64,000 nt of DNA. It comes from Aegilops tauschii subsp. strangulata (Eukaryota > Streptophyta > Magnoliopsida > Poales > Poaceae). The notes under the pieces are model-generated. The model saw nothing but the letters and a program-made list of their open reading frames with translations, had not been told where the DNA came from and did no database searches. Shown one piece after another: positions 19,555 to 32,780 of this stretch (position 1 is its first letter; each line of letters opens with the position of its first letter). The stretch lies in NCBI RefSeq assembly GCF_002575655.3, contig NC_053040.3:155559148-155623147 (forward strand), read 5' to 3'. The position numbers and the translations under genes were made by a program.

Positions 19555-20360
19555 GTGAATGGTTTATTGAATCTCGATCGTAGTGATACACATATTGATA
19601 ATATTGATGCCAAAAGATGCAAGGTTAATAATGATAGCGCAACATACTTGTGGTGTTGCCGTTTAGGTCATATTGGTGTAAAGCACATGAAGAAACTCCA
19701 TGCACATGGGATGTTGGAATCACTTGATTATGAATCATTTGATACTTGCGAACCATGCCTCATGGGCAAGATGACTACAACTCCGTTCTCCGGAACAATG
19801 GAGCGAGCTAATGACTTATTGGAAATAATACATACCGATGTATGCGGCCCGATGAGTGTTGAAGCACGCGGCGGGTATCGTTATTTTCTCACCTTCACAG
19901 ATGATTTGAGTAGGTATGGGTATATCTACTTGATGAAACACAAGTCTGAAACGTTTGAAAAGTTCAAAGAATTTCATAGTGAAGTGGAGAATCATCGTAA
20001 GAAAATAAAGTTTCTATGATCTGATCGCGAAGGAGAATATTTGAGTTACGAGTTTGGCCTTCATTTAAAACAATGTGGAATAGTTTCACAACTCACGCCA
20101 CCCTGAACACCACAGCGTAATGGTGTGTCTGAACGTCGTAACCGTACTTTATTAGATATGGTGCGATCTATGATGTCTCTTACTGATTTGCGACTATTAT
20201 TTTGGGGTTATGCATTAGAGACAACCGCATTCACGTTAAATAGGGCATCGTCAAAATCCGTTGAGATGACACCGTATGAACTATGGTTTGGCAAGAAACC
20301 TAAGTTGTTGTTTCATACAAGTTTGGGGATGCGACACTTATGTCAAAAGGCTTCAGCCTG
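19555..20360 (+). pseudogene. copia X integrase
   Basis: One frame is readable throughout with only two in-frame TGA stops (20017-20019 and 20104-20106). It contains the HHCC zinc-binding region (LGHIGVKHMKKLHAHG to DTCEPCLMGKM), then IIHTDVCGPMSVEARGGYRY (first catalytic Asp), SDREGEYLSYEFG (second Asp) and NGVSERRNRTLLDMVRSMM (catalytic Glu). The spacing fits a D,D-35-E integrase. A frameshift near 20320 moves coding to the next frame (VWGCDTYVKRLQPDMRKPKA). Confidence 0.85.
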
Positions 20361-20876
20361 ATATGCGCAAACCCAAAGCGGAGAAGTGTGTCTTCATAGA
20401 ATACCCGAAAGAAACTATTGGGTATGCCTTCTACCACAGATTTGAAGGCAAAATCTTTGTTGCTAAGAATGGGTCATTTCTAGAGAACAAGTTTCTCTCA
20501 AAAGAAGTGAGTGGGAGGAAAGTAGAACTTGATGAGGTAATTATACCTTCTCTCGAATTGGAAAGTAGTACATCAGGGAAAGCCGTTCCTGTGATGCCTA
20601 CACCAACCAGAGAGGAAGCAAATGATGATGATCATGAAACTTCAGATCAAGTTACTACTGAACCTCGTAGGTCGACTAGAACACGTTCCGCACCAGAGTG
20701 GTATGACAATCCTATCCTGGAAGTCATGTTGTTGGACAACAGCGAACCTACGAACTATGAAGAAGCTATGATGAGTCCAGATTCCGACAGATGGCTTGAG
20801 GCCATGAAATCTGAGATAGGATCCATGTATGAGAACAAAGTGTGGACTTTGGTGGACTTGCCCGATGATCAACAAG
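20318..20876 (+). pseudogene. copia X integrase C-terminus and RT start
   Basis: The frame runs VWGCDTYVKRL, EKCVFIEYPKETIGYAFY and RRSTRTRSAPEWY, the usual linker, then NYEEAMMSPDSDRWLEAMKS and WTLVDLPDD, the conserved entry to the copia RT domain. It is cut at 20876 by element A; the interrupted sequence resumes at 30807. Confidence 0.85.
20872..20876. repeat. target-site duplication ACAAG (left)
   Basis: ACAAG is repeated exactly at 30802-30806, bounding element A. Confidence 0.9.
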
Positions 20877-22449
20877 TGATACGTCTCCAACGTATCTGTA
20901 ATTTTTTATTGTTCCATGCTATTATATTATCTATTTTGGATGTTTTAATGCATTAATATGCTATTTTATATTATTTTTGGGACTAACTTATTAACCTAGA
21001 GCCGAGCGCCATTTTCTGTCTTTTCCTTGTTTTTGAGCTTCGTAGACAAGGAATACCAAACAGAGTCCAAACTGAATATAACCTTCACAATGATTTTTCT
21101 TGGACCAGAAGACACCCCGGAGACATGGAGATCAAGTCAGAAGAGCGGCGAGACGGCGGCAAGGGGCGCGCCCTAGGGGGGCGTGCCCCCCAGCCTTGCC
21201 GCCTCCTCGGAAGTCCTCTAACCTAACCCTTGGCCCTATGTATTCACATATATTCCAAACCACCAGAAGCATCCACGAAAACCCTTTTCCAATGCCGCAA
21301 CCTTCTGTACTCGTGAGATCCCATCTTGGGGCCTTTTCTGGCATCCTGCCAGAGGGGGATTCGATCACGGAGGGCTTCTACATCAATTCTATTGCCCTTC
21401 CGATGAAGCATGAGTAGTTTACCACAGACCTATGGGTCCATAGCTAGTAGCTAGATGGCTTCTTCTCTCTCTTTGATTCTCAATACCATGTTCTCCTCGA
21501 TGTTCTTGGAGATCTATCCGATGTAATCTTCTTTTGCGTGTGTTTGTCGAGATCCGATGAATTGTGGATTTATGATTAGCTTATCTATGAATATTATTTG
21601 AATCTTCTCTGAATTCTTTTATGCACAATTTGATATCTTTATAATTCTCCTGGAACTATCGGTTTAGTTTGGGCAACTTGATTGGTTTTTCATGCAATGG
21701 GAGAGTGGTTAGCTTTGGGTTCAATCTTGCGGTGTCCTCACCCAGTGATAGTAGGGGTAGCGAGGCACGTATTGTATTGTTGCCACCGAGGATAAAAAGA
21801 TGGGGTTTACATCATATTGCTTGAGTTTATTCCTCTACATCATGTCATCTTACTTAAAGCGTTACTCTGTTCATCATGAACTTAATACTCTAGATGCAGG
21901 CAGGAGTCGGTCGATGTGTGGAGTAATAGTAGTAGATGCAGGCAGGAGTCGGTCTACTTGACGTGGATGTGATGCCTATATTTCATAATCATTGCCTTAG
22001 ATATCATCATAACTTTGGGATTTTCTATCAATTGCTCGACAGTAATTTGTTCACACACCGTATTATTTGCTATCTTGAGAGACGCCTCTAGTGAAACCTA
22101 TGGCCCCCAAGTCTATTTTCCATGATATAAGTTTCCGATCTACTATTTTGCAATCTTTTACTTTCTGATCTATAATCCAAAAACCCCAAAAATATTTACT
22201 TTATCTTTTGTTTAGTTTTATCTATCTCTATCATATCTCACTTTTGCAAGTGACCGTGAAGGGATTGACAACCCCTTTATCGTGTTGGGTGCAAGTGTTT
22301 GATTGTTTGTGCAGGTATTGGTGATTTCTGCGTTGTCTCCTACTTGGTTGATACCTTGGTTCTCTAACTGAGGGAAATACTTATCCCTACTTTGCTGCAT
22401 CACCCTTTCCTCTTTAAGGAAAAAACCAACGCAAGCTCAAGAAGTAGCA
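20877..22449 (+). repeat. element A 5' LTR, 1573 bp
   Basis: Starts TGATACGTCTCCAACG and ends AAGAAGTAGCA. Contains GTAGATGCAGGCAGGAGTCG repeated units near 21893 and 21940 and a conserved GATTGACAACCCCTTTATCG near the 3' end, also found in the other LTRs of this type. Confidence 0.9.
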
Positions 22450-22461
22450 GGAAGAATTTCT

Positions 22462-22480
22462 AGTGGCGTTGCCAGGGAAA
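22462..22480 (+). promoter_or_regulatory. element A primer-binding site
   Basis: TGGCGTTGCCAGGGAAATC just inside the LTR is a decayed form of TGGCGCCGTTGCTGGGGA, seen intact in element B at 60739; it fits the tRNA-Asp-type site typical of Athila-lineage elements. Confidence 0.6.
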
Positions 22481-22682
22481 TCTATGCCAAGTCAATACAT
22501 ACCAGGTACCCATCATAAACTCTCCTCTCTTGCATTACATTATTCACAATTTGCCTGTCGTTTTCCTCTCCACCGCTTCTAAAACGATTTTCAAAAAGAT
22601 TTGCCTTTTTCTTCGCCCCTTTCCGTTCGTCTTATTCGTTGCTTTTTGTTTGCTCGTGTGTTAGATTGCTTGCTTTGTCATG

Positions 22683-24753
22683 ATGGCTCAAGAGAATACC
22701 AAATTGTGTGAATTTTCCAACACTAATAACAATGATTTTCGTAGTACTCCGATTGCTCCCGCCACTAGTGCGGAATCTTATGAAATTAATGCCGCTTTGT
22801 TGAATCTTGTTATGAAAGATCAATTTTCTGGCCAGTGAAGATGCCGCATCCCTTCTGAATAATTTCATTGAGTTGTGTCATATGCAAAATAAGAAAGATG
22901 TGGATAATGATATTGTTAAATTGAAGCTATTTCCGTTCTCACTTCGATATCGTGCTAAAACTTGGTTTTCATCTTTGCCTAAAAATAGTATTGATTCATG
23001 GAATAAGTGTAAAGAAGTGTTTATTTCCAAGTATTTTCCTCCCGCTAAGATCATCTCCCTTAGGAACGATATTATGAATTTTAAGCAACTTAATCATGAA
23101 CATGTTGCACAATCTTGGGAGAGGATGAAATTGATGATACGTAATTGTCCTACTCATGGTTTGAATCTGTGGATGATCATACAATATTTTATGCCAATTG
23201 AATTTTGCTTCTAGAAATTTTTTAGATTCGGCCGCGGGAGGTACTTTTATGGAAATTACTCTAGGAGAAGATACTAATCTCCTAGATAATATTATGTTTA
23301 ATTATTCTCAATGGCATACCGAAAGATATTCCACTAGTAAAAAAAGTGCACGCGATTGAAGAGATTAATGTTTTGAGTGGAAAGATGGATGAACTTATGA
23401 AATGATTTGCTAGCAAGAGTGCTTCTATTAATCCTAATAATATTCCTTTATCTACTTTCATTGAGAATAATAATGAATATATGGATGTGAATTTTGTTGG
23501 TAGGAACAATTTTGGTAATAACGCGTATAGAGGTAATTTTAATCCTAGGCCGTTTCCTAGTAATTCCTGTAATAATTATGGTAATTTCTACAACAATTCT
23601 TATGGAAATTATAATAAGATGCCCTCTGATTTTGAGAATAGTGTTAAAGAATTTATGAGTTTGCAAAAGAATTGTAATGCTTTGGTTGAAGAAAAATTGT
23701 TTAAGATTGATGATTTGGCTAGGAATGTGGATATAATTTCTCTTGATGTTGATTCTTTGAAAATTAGATCTATTCCACCCAAGCATGATATCAATGAATC
23801 TCTAAAGGCTATGAGAATCTCCATTGATGAGTGCAAAGAAAGAACCGCTAAGATGCGTGCTAAACGAGATTTGTTTGTAAAAGTGTGTTCTTCTAGTTTT
23901 TGTGAAAATAATGATGAAGATCTTAAAGTGATTGATGTGAATCCTATTGAATATTTGTTTTCCAATATAAATCTTGATAAAGATGGGACTGGTGATGAGT
24001 CAACTTTAGTTAAAAGGCGTCCCAATGATTCGGAGTTTTTAGATCTTGATGCAAAAATTGATGAAAGTGAGATTGGAGAGGTCAAAACTTTAAGTAGCGA
24101 TGGACCCACTCTTTTGGATTTCAAGGAATTTAATTATGATTGTTGTTTAGTAGATTGTATTTCATTGTTGCAATCCATGTTTAATTCTCCTCATGCTTAT
24201 AATCAAAACAAAGCCTTACTAAACATATCGTTGATGCTATGATGCAATCTTTTGAAGAAAAGCTTGAATTGGAAGTTTCTATCCCTTGAAAATTGTATGA
24301 TGAGTGGGAACCTACTGTTAATATTAAGATTAGAGATTATGAGTGCATGCTTTGTGTGATTTGGATGCTAGCATTTCCACGATTCCAAAATTTTATGTGA
24401 TGTGTTAGGTTTCCGTGAATTTGATGATTGTTCTTTAAATTTGCATCTTGCGGATTCCACTATTAAGAAACCTATGGGAAGGATTAATGATGTTCTTATT
24501 GTTGCAAATAGGAATTATGTGCCCTTAGATTTCATTGTTCTTGATATAGATTGCAATCGTACATGTCCTATTATTCTTGGTAGACCTTTCCTTAGAACGA
24601 TTGGTGCAATTATTGATATGAAAGAAGAAAACATTAGATTTTAATTTCCGTAAGGAAGGCATGTAACACTTTCCTAGAAATAAAATTAAATTGCCTTATG
24701 AATCTATTATGAGAGCTACTTATGGATTGCTTACCAAATATGACAATACCTAG
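22683..24753 (+). pseudogene. element A gag-protease, decayed
   Basis: The start ATGGCTCAAGAG at 22683 matches element B's start at 60945. A 5 bp deletion near 22833 breaks the frame. Later frames keep the retrotransposon gag domain (LKLFPFSLRYRAKTWFSSLP, SWNKCKEVFISKYFPPAKII), an Asn/Gly/Tyr-rich tract (23500-23620) where other gags have zinc knuckles, a linker, and a retropepsin-like end (VIVANRNYVPLDFIVLDI-like, then CPIILGRPFLRTIGAIIDM). The protease motif, CDLGAS in element B, is damaged here. At least five breaks are visible, including a TAA at 24642 in place of a Gln codon. Confidence 0.8.
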
Positions 24754-26770
24754 ATCTATCTATATGTTTTTATGCCTAGCTAATGGCGTTAAAACAATAG
24801 CGCTTGTTGGGAGGCAACCCAATTTTATGTTTGTTCTTTGCTTTTTGGTTCTGTTTTTCAATAAATAATTCATCTAGCCTTTGGTTAGATGTGTTTTTGT
24901 GTTTAATTAGTGTTTGGGCCAAGTAAGACCTTTGGGATGGATTACGGTGATAGTTGATTTGATCTTGCTGAAAAACAGAAACTTTTGCGCCCAGGAAAAG
25001 AATTCTCATTTTTAACAGAAGCGCGATAAAATATTGATTCTTTTTGCAGAAGATTAATAGACAAATTGCCCAGCTTGTCCTAATTTTCAGAATTTTGGGA
25101 GTTACAGAAGTATTCGAGAGTTACAGATTACTACAGACTATTCTATTTTGGACAGATTCTGTTTTCTTTGTGTTGTTTGCTTATTTTGATGAATCTGTGG
25201 GTAGTATCGGGGTGTATGAACCATGTAAAAGTTGGAATAAAGTAGATATTACACCAATATAAATAAATAATGAGTTCAAAACAGTACCAAAAGTGGTGAT
25301 TTATTTTCTTATACTAACGGATCTTATGAGATTTTTTGTTGAGTTTTGTGTTGTGATGTTTTCAAGTTTTGGGTAAGGATTTGATGGACTATGGAATAAG
25401 GAGTGGCAAGAGCCTAAGCTTGGGGATGCCCAAGGCACCCCAAGGTAATATCAAGGACAACCAAGAGCCTAAGCTTGGGAATGCCCCGGAAGGCATCCCC
25501 TCTTTCATCTTTGTCTATCGGTAAATTTACTTGAGGCTTTATTTTTATTCACCACATGATATGTGTTTTGCTTGGAGCGTCTTGTATGATATGAGTCTTT
25601 ACTTTTTAGTTTGCCACAATCATCCTTGTTGTACACACCTTTTAAGAGGGACACACATGAATCATGATTTATTAGAATATTCTATGTGCTTCACTTATAT
25701 CTTTTGAGCTAGGCAATTTTGCTCGAGTGCTTCACTTATATCTTTTTAGAGCACATCGGTGGTTTTATTTTGTAGAAATTATTGAACTCTCATGCTTCAC
25801 TTACATTATTTTGAGAGTCTTTATAAACAGCATGGTAATTTTCTTTGGTTATGAATTGAGTCCTAATATGATAGGCATCCAAGAGGGGTATAATAAAAAC
25901 TTTCATATAAAGTGCATTGAATACTATGAGAAGTTTGATTCCTTATGATTGTTTTGAGATATAAAGATGGTGATATTAGAGTCATGCTAGTGAGTAATTG
26001 TGAATTGGAGAAATACTTGTGTTAAGGTTTGTGATTCCTGTAGCATGCATGTATGGTGAACCGTTATGTAACGAAGTTGGAGCATGATTTATTTTTTTGA
26101 TTGTCTTCCTTATGAGTGGCGGTCGGGGACGAGCGATGGTCTTTTCCTACCAATCTACCCCCCTAGGAGCATGCGCATAGTACTTTGTTTTGATGACTAA
26201 TAGATTTTTGCAATAAGTATGTGAGTTATTTATGACTAATTTTGAAGTCCATGGATTATACGCACTCTCACCCTTCCACCATTGCTAGCCTCTCTAGTGC
26301 CGCGCAACCTTCGCCGGTACCATATACCTTCCTCAAAACAGCCACCATACTATGGCATTTCCATAGCCATTCCGAGATATATTGCCATGTAACTTTCCAC
26401 CGTTTCGTTTTATTATGACACGTTCCATCATTGTCATATTGCTTTGCATGATCATGTAGTTGAAATCGTATTTGTGGCAAAGCCACCTTTCATAATTCTT
26501 TCATACATGTCACTCTTGAGTCATTGCACATCCTGGTACACCGCCGGACGCATTCATATAGTCATATTTTGTTCTAAGTTGTAAGTAAATAAGAGTGTGA
26601 TGATCTTCATTATTAGAGCATTGTCCCGTGTGAGGAAAAAATAAAAGGGAGGCCAAAGAAGCCAAATAAAAAAAAAGAAAAAAAGAGAGAGAAAAAGAGA
26701 GAAGGGGCAATGTTACTATCCTTTTTTCCACACTTGTGCTTCAAAGTAGCACCATGATCTTCATGATAGA
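24754..26770 (+). other. element A non-coding internal domain, left part
   Basis: AT-rich sequence without pol coding. It contains two AAGCTTGGG.ATGCCC boxes (about 25416 and 25472), the second followed by an inverted GGCATCCCC (see hairpin), and tracts such as GTGCTTCACTTATATCTTTT repeated near 25687, 25728 and 25792. It matches element B downstream of 63027. Confidence 0.7.
25477..25500 (+). other. predicted hairpin in element A internal domain
   Basis: GGGAATGCC and GGCATCCCC form a stem with one non-Watson-Crick position; the equivalent stem in element B is perfect. A structured RNA role is possible but unproven. Confidence 0.5.
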
Positions 26771-26775
26771 GAGTC
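26771..26775. repeat. target-site duplication GAGTC (left)
   Basis: Exact partner at 28491-28495, flanking the nested solo copia LTR. Confidence 0.9.
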
Positions 26776-28490
26776 TGTTGGGGAACGTAGTAATTTCAAA
26801 AAAATTCCTACGCACACGCAAGATCATGGTGATGCATAGCAACGAGAGGGGAGAGTGTTGTCCACGTACCCTCGTAGACCGAAAGCGGAAGCGTTATAAC
26901 AACGCGGTTGATGTAGTCGTACGTCTTCACGATCCGACCGATCAAGTACCGAACGCACGGCACCTCCGAGTTCTACACACGTTCAGCTCGATGACGTCCC
27001 TCGAACTCCGATCCAGCCGAGTGTTGAGGGAGAGTTTCGTCAGCACGACGGCGTGGTGACGATGATGATGTTCCACCGACGCAGGGCTTCGCCTAAGCTC
27101 CGCAACGGTATTATCGAGGTGTAATATGGTGAAGGGGGGCACCGCACACGGCTAAGAGATCTCAAGGATCAATTGTTGTGTCTATGGGGTGCCCCCTGCC
27201 CCCGTATATAAAGGAGCAAGGGAGGAGGAGGCCGGCCCTAGGAGGGGGCGCACCAAGTGTGGAGTCCTACTAGGACTCCCTAGTCCTAGTAGGATTCCAC
27301 CTCCCATATGGAATAGGAAAAGAGGAAGGGAAAAAGACAAGGAAGGAAGGGGGCGCCCCCCTTCCCTAGTCCAATTCGGACCAGACCAAGGGGAGGGGTG
27401 CGGCCACCCTTGAGGCCCTTTTCCTTCTTTCCCGTATGGCCCAATAAGGCCCAATACGTATTCCCGTAACTCTCCGGTACTCCGAAAAATACCCGAATCA
27501 CTCGGAACCTTTCCGAAGTCCGAATATAGTCGTACAATATATCGATCTTTACGTCTCGGCCATTTCGAGACTCCTCGTCATGTCCCTGATCTCATCCGGG
27601 ACTCCGAACTACTTCGGTACATCAAAACTCAATAAAACTGTCATCGTAACGTTAAGCGTGCGGACCCTACGGGTTCGAGAACTATGTAGACATGACCGAG
27701 ACACGTCTCCGGTCAATAACCAATAGCGGGACCTGGATGCCCATATTGGCTCCCACATATTCTACGAAGATCTTTATCGGTCAGACCGCATAACAACATA
27801 CGTTGTTCCCTTTGTCACCGGTATGTTACTTGCCCGAGATTTGATCGTCGGTATCTCGATACTTAGTTTAATCTCGTTACCGGCAAGTTTCTTTACTCGT
27901 TCCGTAACACATCATCCCGCAACTAACTCATTAGTCACAATGCTTGCAAGGCTTATAGTGATGTGCATTACCGAGTGGGCCCAGAGATACCTCTCCGACA
28001 ATTGGAGTGACAAATCCTAATCTCGAAATACGCCAACCCAAAAAGTACCTTTGGAGACACCTGTAGAGCACCTTTATAATCACCCATTTACGTTGTGACG
28101 TTTGGTAGCACACAAAGTGTTCCTCCGGTAAACGGGAGTTGCATAATCTCATAGTCAGAGGAACATGTATAAGTCATGAAGAAAGCAATAGCAACATACT
28201 AAACGATCAGGTGCTAAGCTAACTGAATGGGTCAAGTCAATCACGTCATTCTCCTAATGAGGTGATCTCGTTAATCAAATGACAACTTATGTCTATGGCT
28301 AGGAAACATAACCATCTTTGATTAATGAGCTAGTCAAGTAGAGGCATACTAGTGACACTCTGTTTGTCTATATATTCACACATGTATTATGTTTCCGGTT
28401 AATACAATTCTAGCATGAATAATAAACATTTATCATGATACAAGGAAATAAATAATACTTTATTATTGCCTCTAGGGCATATTTCCTTCA
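26776..28490 (-). mobile_element. solo LTR of Angela/BARE-like copia, 1715 bp
   Basis: On the minus strand it runs TGAAGGAAATATGCCC to CGTTCCCCAACA, the same LTR type as the C and X copia elements. It is flanked by GAGTC duplications and has no internal domain, so it arose by LTR-LTR recombination after insertion into element A. The plus-strand string CCCCGTATATAAAGGAG near 27199 marks the core promoter (TATATA on the minus strand). Confidence 0.92.
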
Positions 28491-28495
28491 GAGTC
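28491..28495. repeat. target-site duplication GAGTC (right)
   Basis: Second copy of the duplication flanking the solo copia LTR. Confidence 0.9.
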
Positions 28496-29210
28496 TCCTA
28501 TGTTGTCACTTTCATATACTAGTGGGAATTTTTCATTATAGAACTTGGCTTGTATATTCCAACGATGGGCTTCCTCAAATTGCCCTAGGTCTTCATGAGC
28601 AAGCAAGTTGGATGCACACCCACTTAGTTTTCTTTTGAGCTTTCAAAAACTTATAGCTCTAGTGCATCTATTGCATGGAAATCCCTACTCACTCACATTG
28701 ATATCTATTGATGGGCATCTCCATAGCCCGTTGATACGCCTAGTTGATGTGAGATTATCTCCTTGTTTTTGTCTTCTCCACAACCACCATATTCTATTCC
28801 ACCTATAGTGTTATGACCATGGCTCATGCTCATGTATTGCGTGAAAGTTGAAAAGGTTTGAGAACATCAAAAGTATGAAACAATTGCTTGGCTTGTCATC
28901 AGGGTTGTGCATGATTTGAATATTTTGTGTGATGAAGATGGAGCATAGCCAGACTATATGATTTTGTAGGGATAAACTTTATTTGGCAATGTTATTTTGA
29001 GAAGACATAATTGCCTTGTTAGTATGCTTGAAGTATTATTGTTTTTATGTCAATATTAAACTTTTATTTTGAATCTTATGGATCTGAACATTCATGCCAT
29101 AATAAAGAAAAATTACATGGATAAATATGTTAGGTAGCATTCCACATAAAAAATTCTGTTTTTATCATTTACCTACTCGAGGACGAGCAGAAATTAAGCT
29201 TGGGGATGCT
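28496..29210 (+). other. element A non-coding internal domain, right part, with PPT
   Basis: The internal sequence resumes with CTCCTATG and runs to the polypurine-like tract GAGGACGAGCAGAAATTAAG and CTTGGGGATGC directly before the 3' LTR. The AAGCTTGGGGATGC string here repeats the two boxes near 25416 and 25472. No coding region. Confidence 0.7.
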
Positions 29211-30801
29211 TGATACGTCTCCAACATATTTATAACTTTTTATTGTTCCACGCTATTATATTATCTGTTTTGGATGTTTTATATGCATCAATATGCTATT
29301 TTATTATTTTTGGGACTAACCTATTAACCTAGAGCCCAGTGCCAATTTCTGTATTTTCCTTGTTTTTGAGCTTCGCAGAAAAGGACTACCAAATAGAGAC
29401 CAAACGGAATAAAACCTTCGCGATGATTTTTCTTGGACCAGAAGACACCCCAAAGACTTGGAGATCAAGTCAGAAGAGCTGCGAGGCGGCGGCAAGGGGG
29501 TAGGGCGCACCCTAGGGGGGCTTCCCCTGCCTTGCCGCATCCTCGGGACTCCTCTGACCTAACCCTTGTCCCTATATATTCACATATTCCCAAACCACCA
29601 GAAGCATCCACAAAAACACTTTTCCACCGCCGCAACCTTCTATTCCCGTGAGATCCCATCTTGGGGCCTTCTCGGCATCCTGCCGGAGGGGGATTGATCA
29701 CGGAGGTCTTCTACATCAACTCTATTGCCCTTCCGATGAAGCGTGAGTAGTTTACCACAGACCTACGGGTCCATAGCTAGTAGCTAGATGGCTTCTTCTT
29801 TCTCTTTGATTCTCAATACCATGTTCTCCTTGATGTTCTTGGAGATCTATCCGATGTAATCTTCTTTTGCGTGTGTTTGTCAAGATCCGATGAATTGTGG
29901 ATTTATGATCAACTTATCTATGAATATTATTTGAATCTTCTCTGAATTATTTTATGGATGATTTGATATCTTTGTAATTCTCTTCGAACTATCGGTTTTT
30001 CTTGCAATGGGAGAAGTGCTTAGCTTTGGGTTCAATCTTGCGGTGTCCTCACCCAGTGACAGTAGGGTTTGCGAGGCTCATATTGTATTGTTGCCATCGA
30101 GGATAAAAAGATGGGGTTTACATCATATTGCTTGAGTTTATTCCTCTACATCATGTCATCTTACTTAAAGCGTTACTCTGTTCTTCATGAACTTAATACT
30201 CTAGATGCAGGCAGGAGTCGGTCGATGTGTGGAGTAATAGTAGTAGATGCAGGAATGACTCGGTCGATGTGTGGAATAATAGTAGTAGATGCAGGCAGGA
30301 GTCGGTCTACTTGACACGGACATGATGCCTATATTTCATAAGCATTGCCTTAGATATCGTCATAACTTTGGACTCTTCTATCAATTGCTCGACAGTAATT
30401 TGTTCACCCAGCGTATTATTTGCTATCTTGAGAGAAGCCTCTAGTGAAACCTATGGCCCCCGAGTTTATTTTCCATCATATACGTTTCTGATCTACTATT
30501 TTGAAATCTTTTACTTTCCGATCTATAACCCAAAACCCCAAAAATATTTACTTTATCTTTTGTTTAGTTTTATCTATCTCTATCAGATCTCACTTTTGCA
30601 AGTGACCGTGAAGGGATTGACAACCCCTTTATCGCGTTGAGTGCAAGTTTTTGATTGTTTGTGTAGGTATTGGTGATTTGTGCGTTGTCTCCTACTGGAT
30701 TGATACCTTGGCTCCCTAACTGAGGGAAATACTTATCTCTACTTTGTTGCATCACCCTTTCCTCATCAAGGGAAAAACCAACGCAAGCTCAAGAAGTAGC
30801 A
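29211..30801 (+). repeat. element A 3' LTR, 1591 bp
   Basis: Starts TGATACGTCTCC and ends AGTAGCA. Compared with the 5' LTR it has an extra copy of the GTAGATGCAGGAATGACTCG unit near 30244 and many substitutions. It abuts the ACAAG duplication. Confidence 0.9.
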
Positions 30802-30806
30802 ACAAG
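30802..30806. repeat. target-site duplication ACAAG (right)
   Basis: Second copy of the duplication bounding element A. Confidence 0.9.
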
Positions 30807-31483
30807 CCATAGCAAAAAAAGTGATCTGCAAGAAGAAGACTCACGCTGATGGTAATGTTACTGTCTACAAAGCATGACTTGTCGCAAAAGGTTTTTGACA
30901 AGTTCAAGGGGTTGACTCTGATGAGACTTTCTCACCCGTAGTGATGCTTAAGTCTGTCCGAATCATGTTAGCAATTGCTGCATTTTATGATTATGAAATC
31001 TGGCAAATGGATGTCAAAACTGCATTCCTTACGGTGAAGTTTTTGTCGATCCTAAAGGTGCTAACAAAGTGTGCAAAATCTAGCAATCCATCTATGGACT
31101 GGTGCAAGCATCTCGGAGTTGGAATATATGCTTTGATGAGGTGATCAAAGCATATGGTTTTATACAGACTTACGGTGAAGCCTGTATTTACAAGAAAGTG
31201 AGTGGGAGCTCTGTAGCATTTCCGATATTATATGTGGATGACATATTATTGATTGAAAATGATATAGAATTTCTGGATAGCGTAAAAGGAAACTTGAATA
31301 ACAATTTTTCAATGAAAGACCTCGGTGAAGCTGATTATATATATTTGGCATCAAGATCTATAGGGATAGATCGAGATGCTTAATAGGACTTTCACAAAGC
31401 ACATACCTTGACAAAAGTTTTGAAGAAGTTCAAAATGGATCAGTCAAAGAAGGCGTTCTAGCCTATATTGTAAGGTGTGAAGT
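30807..31483 (+). pseudogene. copia X reverse transcriptase, middle
   Basis: After several damaged codons the frame gives IMLAIAAFYDYEIWQMDVKT and AFL, then QASRSWNICFDEVIKAYGFI, and the catalytic box ILYVDDILLIENDIEFLDSV, intact as YVDD. It ends near KKFKMDQSKKAF. A deletion between AFL and EVFVDPKGANKVCKI and several stops break it. The sequence is cut at 31483 by a solo Gypsy LTR. Confidence 0.85.
31479..31483. repeat. target-site duplication GAAGT (left)
   Basis: GAAGT is repeated at 34671-34675. Confidence 0.85.
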
Positions 31484-32159
31484 TGTAACATCCCAAAATT
31501 TAAATTTTGGAATGTTATATTACTTAAGTGATAATGATTGCTTGTGTGATTTGTTGTGAGAAATTGAGTGGAATTTGAAACTTTTTGAAAGTTAAATGAG
31601 AGGGAATAAAAGGACTTTCTCAAACTTTCATTCTTGCTTTTGGTTCCATGGAATTCCATTTGAAATAATTCAACTCAGAAGCTTTATGCCACTCAAGGAT
31701 TTTCAAGGAGAGAAGATAATAGAACTTCTTAAAAAATTATGAAATAGAGTGGGGAGTAATGAGTACCAATTTCAAAACTTATTTGCAGCAATACTTGGAT
31801 TTTTTTTCTCTTTTCAGTTGGAATTTCAAATCATCTCAAATCCTATGAATATATAATAATAGAGTGAAGGAAACATGACACTTCAAAATTCAGAGAATAT
31901 TTGAGAAATATTTTAATAAATAAAACAGAAAACTATTTGCAAAAGATTTGAAACTCAAATTCAAATCCAATGAGTTTTTTACAAAAAATATAAATTAGAT
32001 ATTTTGTTTGTAATTTATTTGCCTGTGAAAAATAGTTCATATTTTTCCTTGTTTTATTCTAAATTTGTTTGTATATTTCTTATCTAGGAAAAAATTATCT
32101 GTTTTCTTCTTCTCACTTTTACTCTGTGGCTTAAAAAACGTGTTTATGAAAAAAAAGGG

Positions 32160-32780
32160 GGCCACCGCCAGCTAGGCCAGGCGCTCCAGCCGGCCCAGCT
32201 AGCGCGAGCCGAGGCCACAGCCCAGCCAGCGGTGCGGCCTGCGCCCGCGCCCGAACTGCCTCGCTCGCCCGCTCTTTCCTTCGCGCGCACGCCGCCACGC
32301 CCAGCCACCAACAGGTGGGACCCACCTGTCGGGTTCTTCTTCCGTACGCCATGGCGGAGTCCTGCTCCTGTACGCCAACGCTGGCCGACGCCGAGTCCGC
32401 CCTGGACTCTCCTCTTTTCCTTGCCCCTCCTCCATGAAGCCCCTCTTTAAATAGCCCCGACCCCGGCCTCCCCGTTCCTTCAAACCACCAGTCCCGAAAC
32501 CGCTCGCAGCCGCCACCCACACTCGCCGGAGTTTCTCCCTCCGACGAGATCCGCTGCCACTGTTCCGCTCTGATCCGTTGCCCCTGACCGACGCCGACGC
32601 CACCATCGAACGCGCCGCTCCATGCCACACCTCCCCATCTACTCCACCGTCGTCACCGACCCCGAAGCAGCCGCCGCCCTCGACATCCTCGCCGCTCGCC
32701 GCCGTCTTCTCCGCCACCGACGTCGACTGCCGCCGTGGTAAGCCGCTGCCGATCTCGACCGTCCGATCTAGGTTAGACGG
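32160..32780 (+). promoter_or_regulatory. GC-rich promoter/leader zone of the solo LTR
   Basis: Strong C/G bias with long open frames on both strands, which I read as composition effects. TTTAAATAGCCCCGACC near 32446 is the probable core promoter. Similar zones occur in the other three long LTRs. Confidence 0.4.

Larger units (their letters stand above)
20877..30801 (+). mobile_element. element A: Athila-type Gypsy, gag/protease only
   Basis: Two LTRs (20877-22449 and 29211-30801), each TGATACGTCTCC to AGTAGCA, bracket an internal domain with a primer-binding site, a decayed gag-protease frame and long non-coding sequence. No RT, RNase H or integrase is present anywhere inside, so it is a non-autonomous element depending on a relative's enzymes. 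LTR copies differ at very roughly one base in ten over the first 330 bases by eye, so the insertion is old. It interrupts the copia X RT region and itself holds a solo copia LTR at 26776-28490. I recall this LTR as Sabrina-like. Confidence 0.9.

Noticed and set aside
24754..29210. Hidden pol gene in element A
   Set aside because: Read for RT and integrase motifs on both strands; none found, apart from the nested solo LTR.
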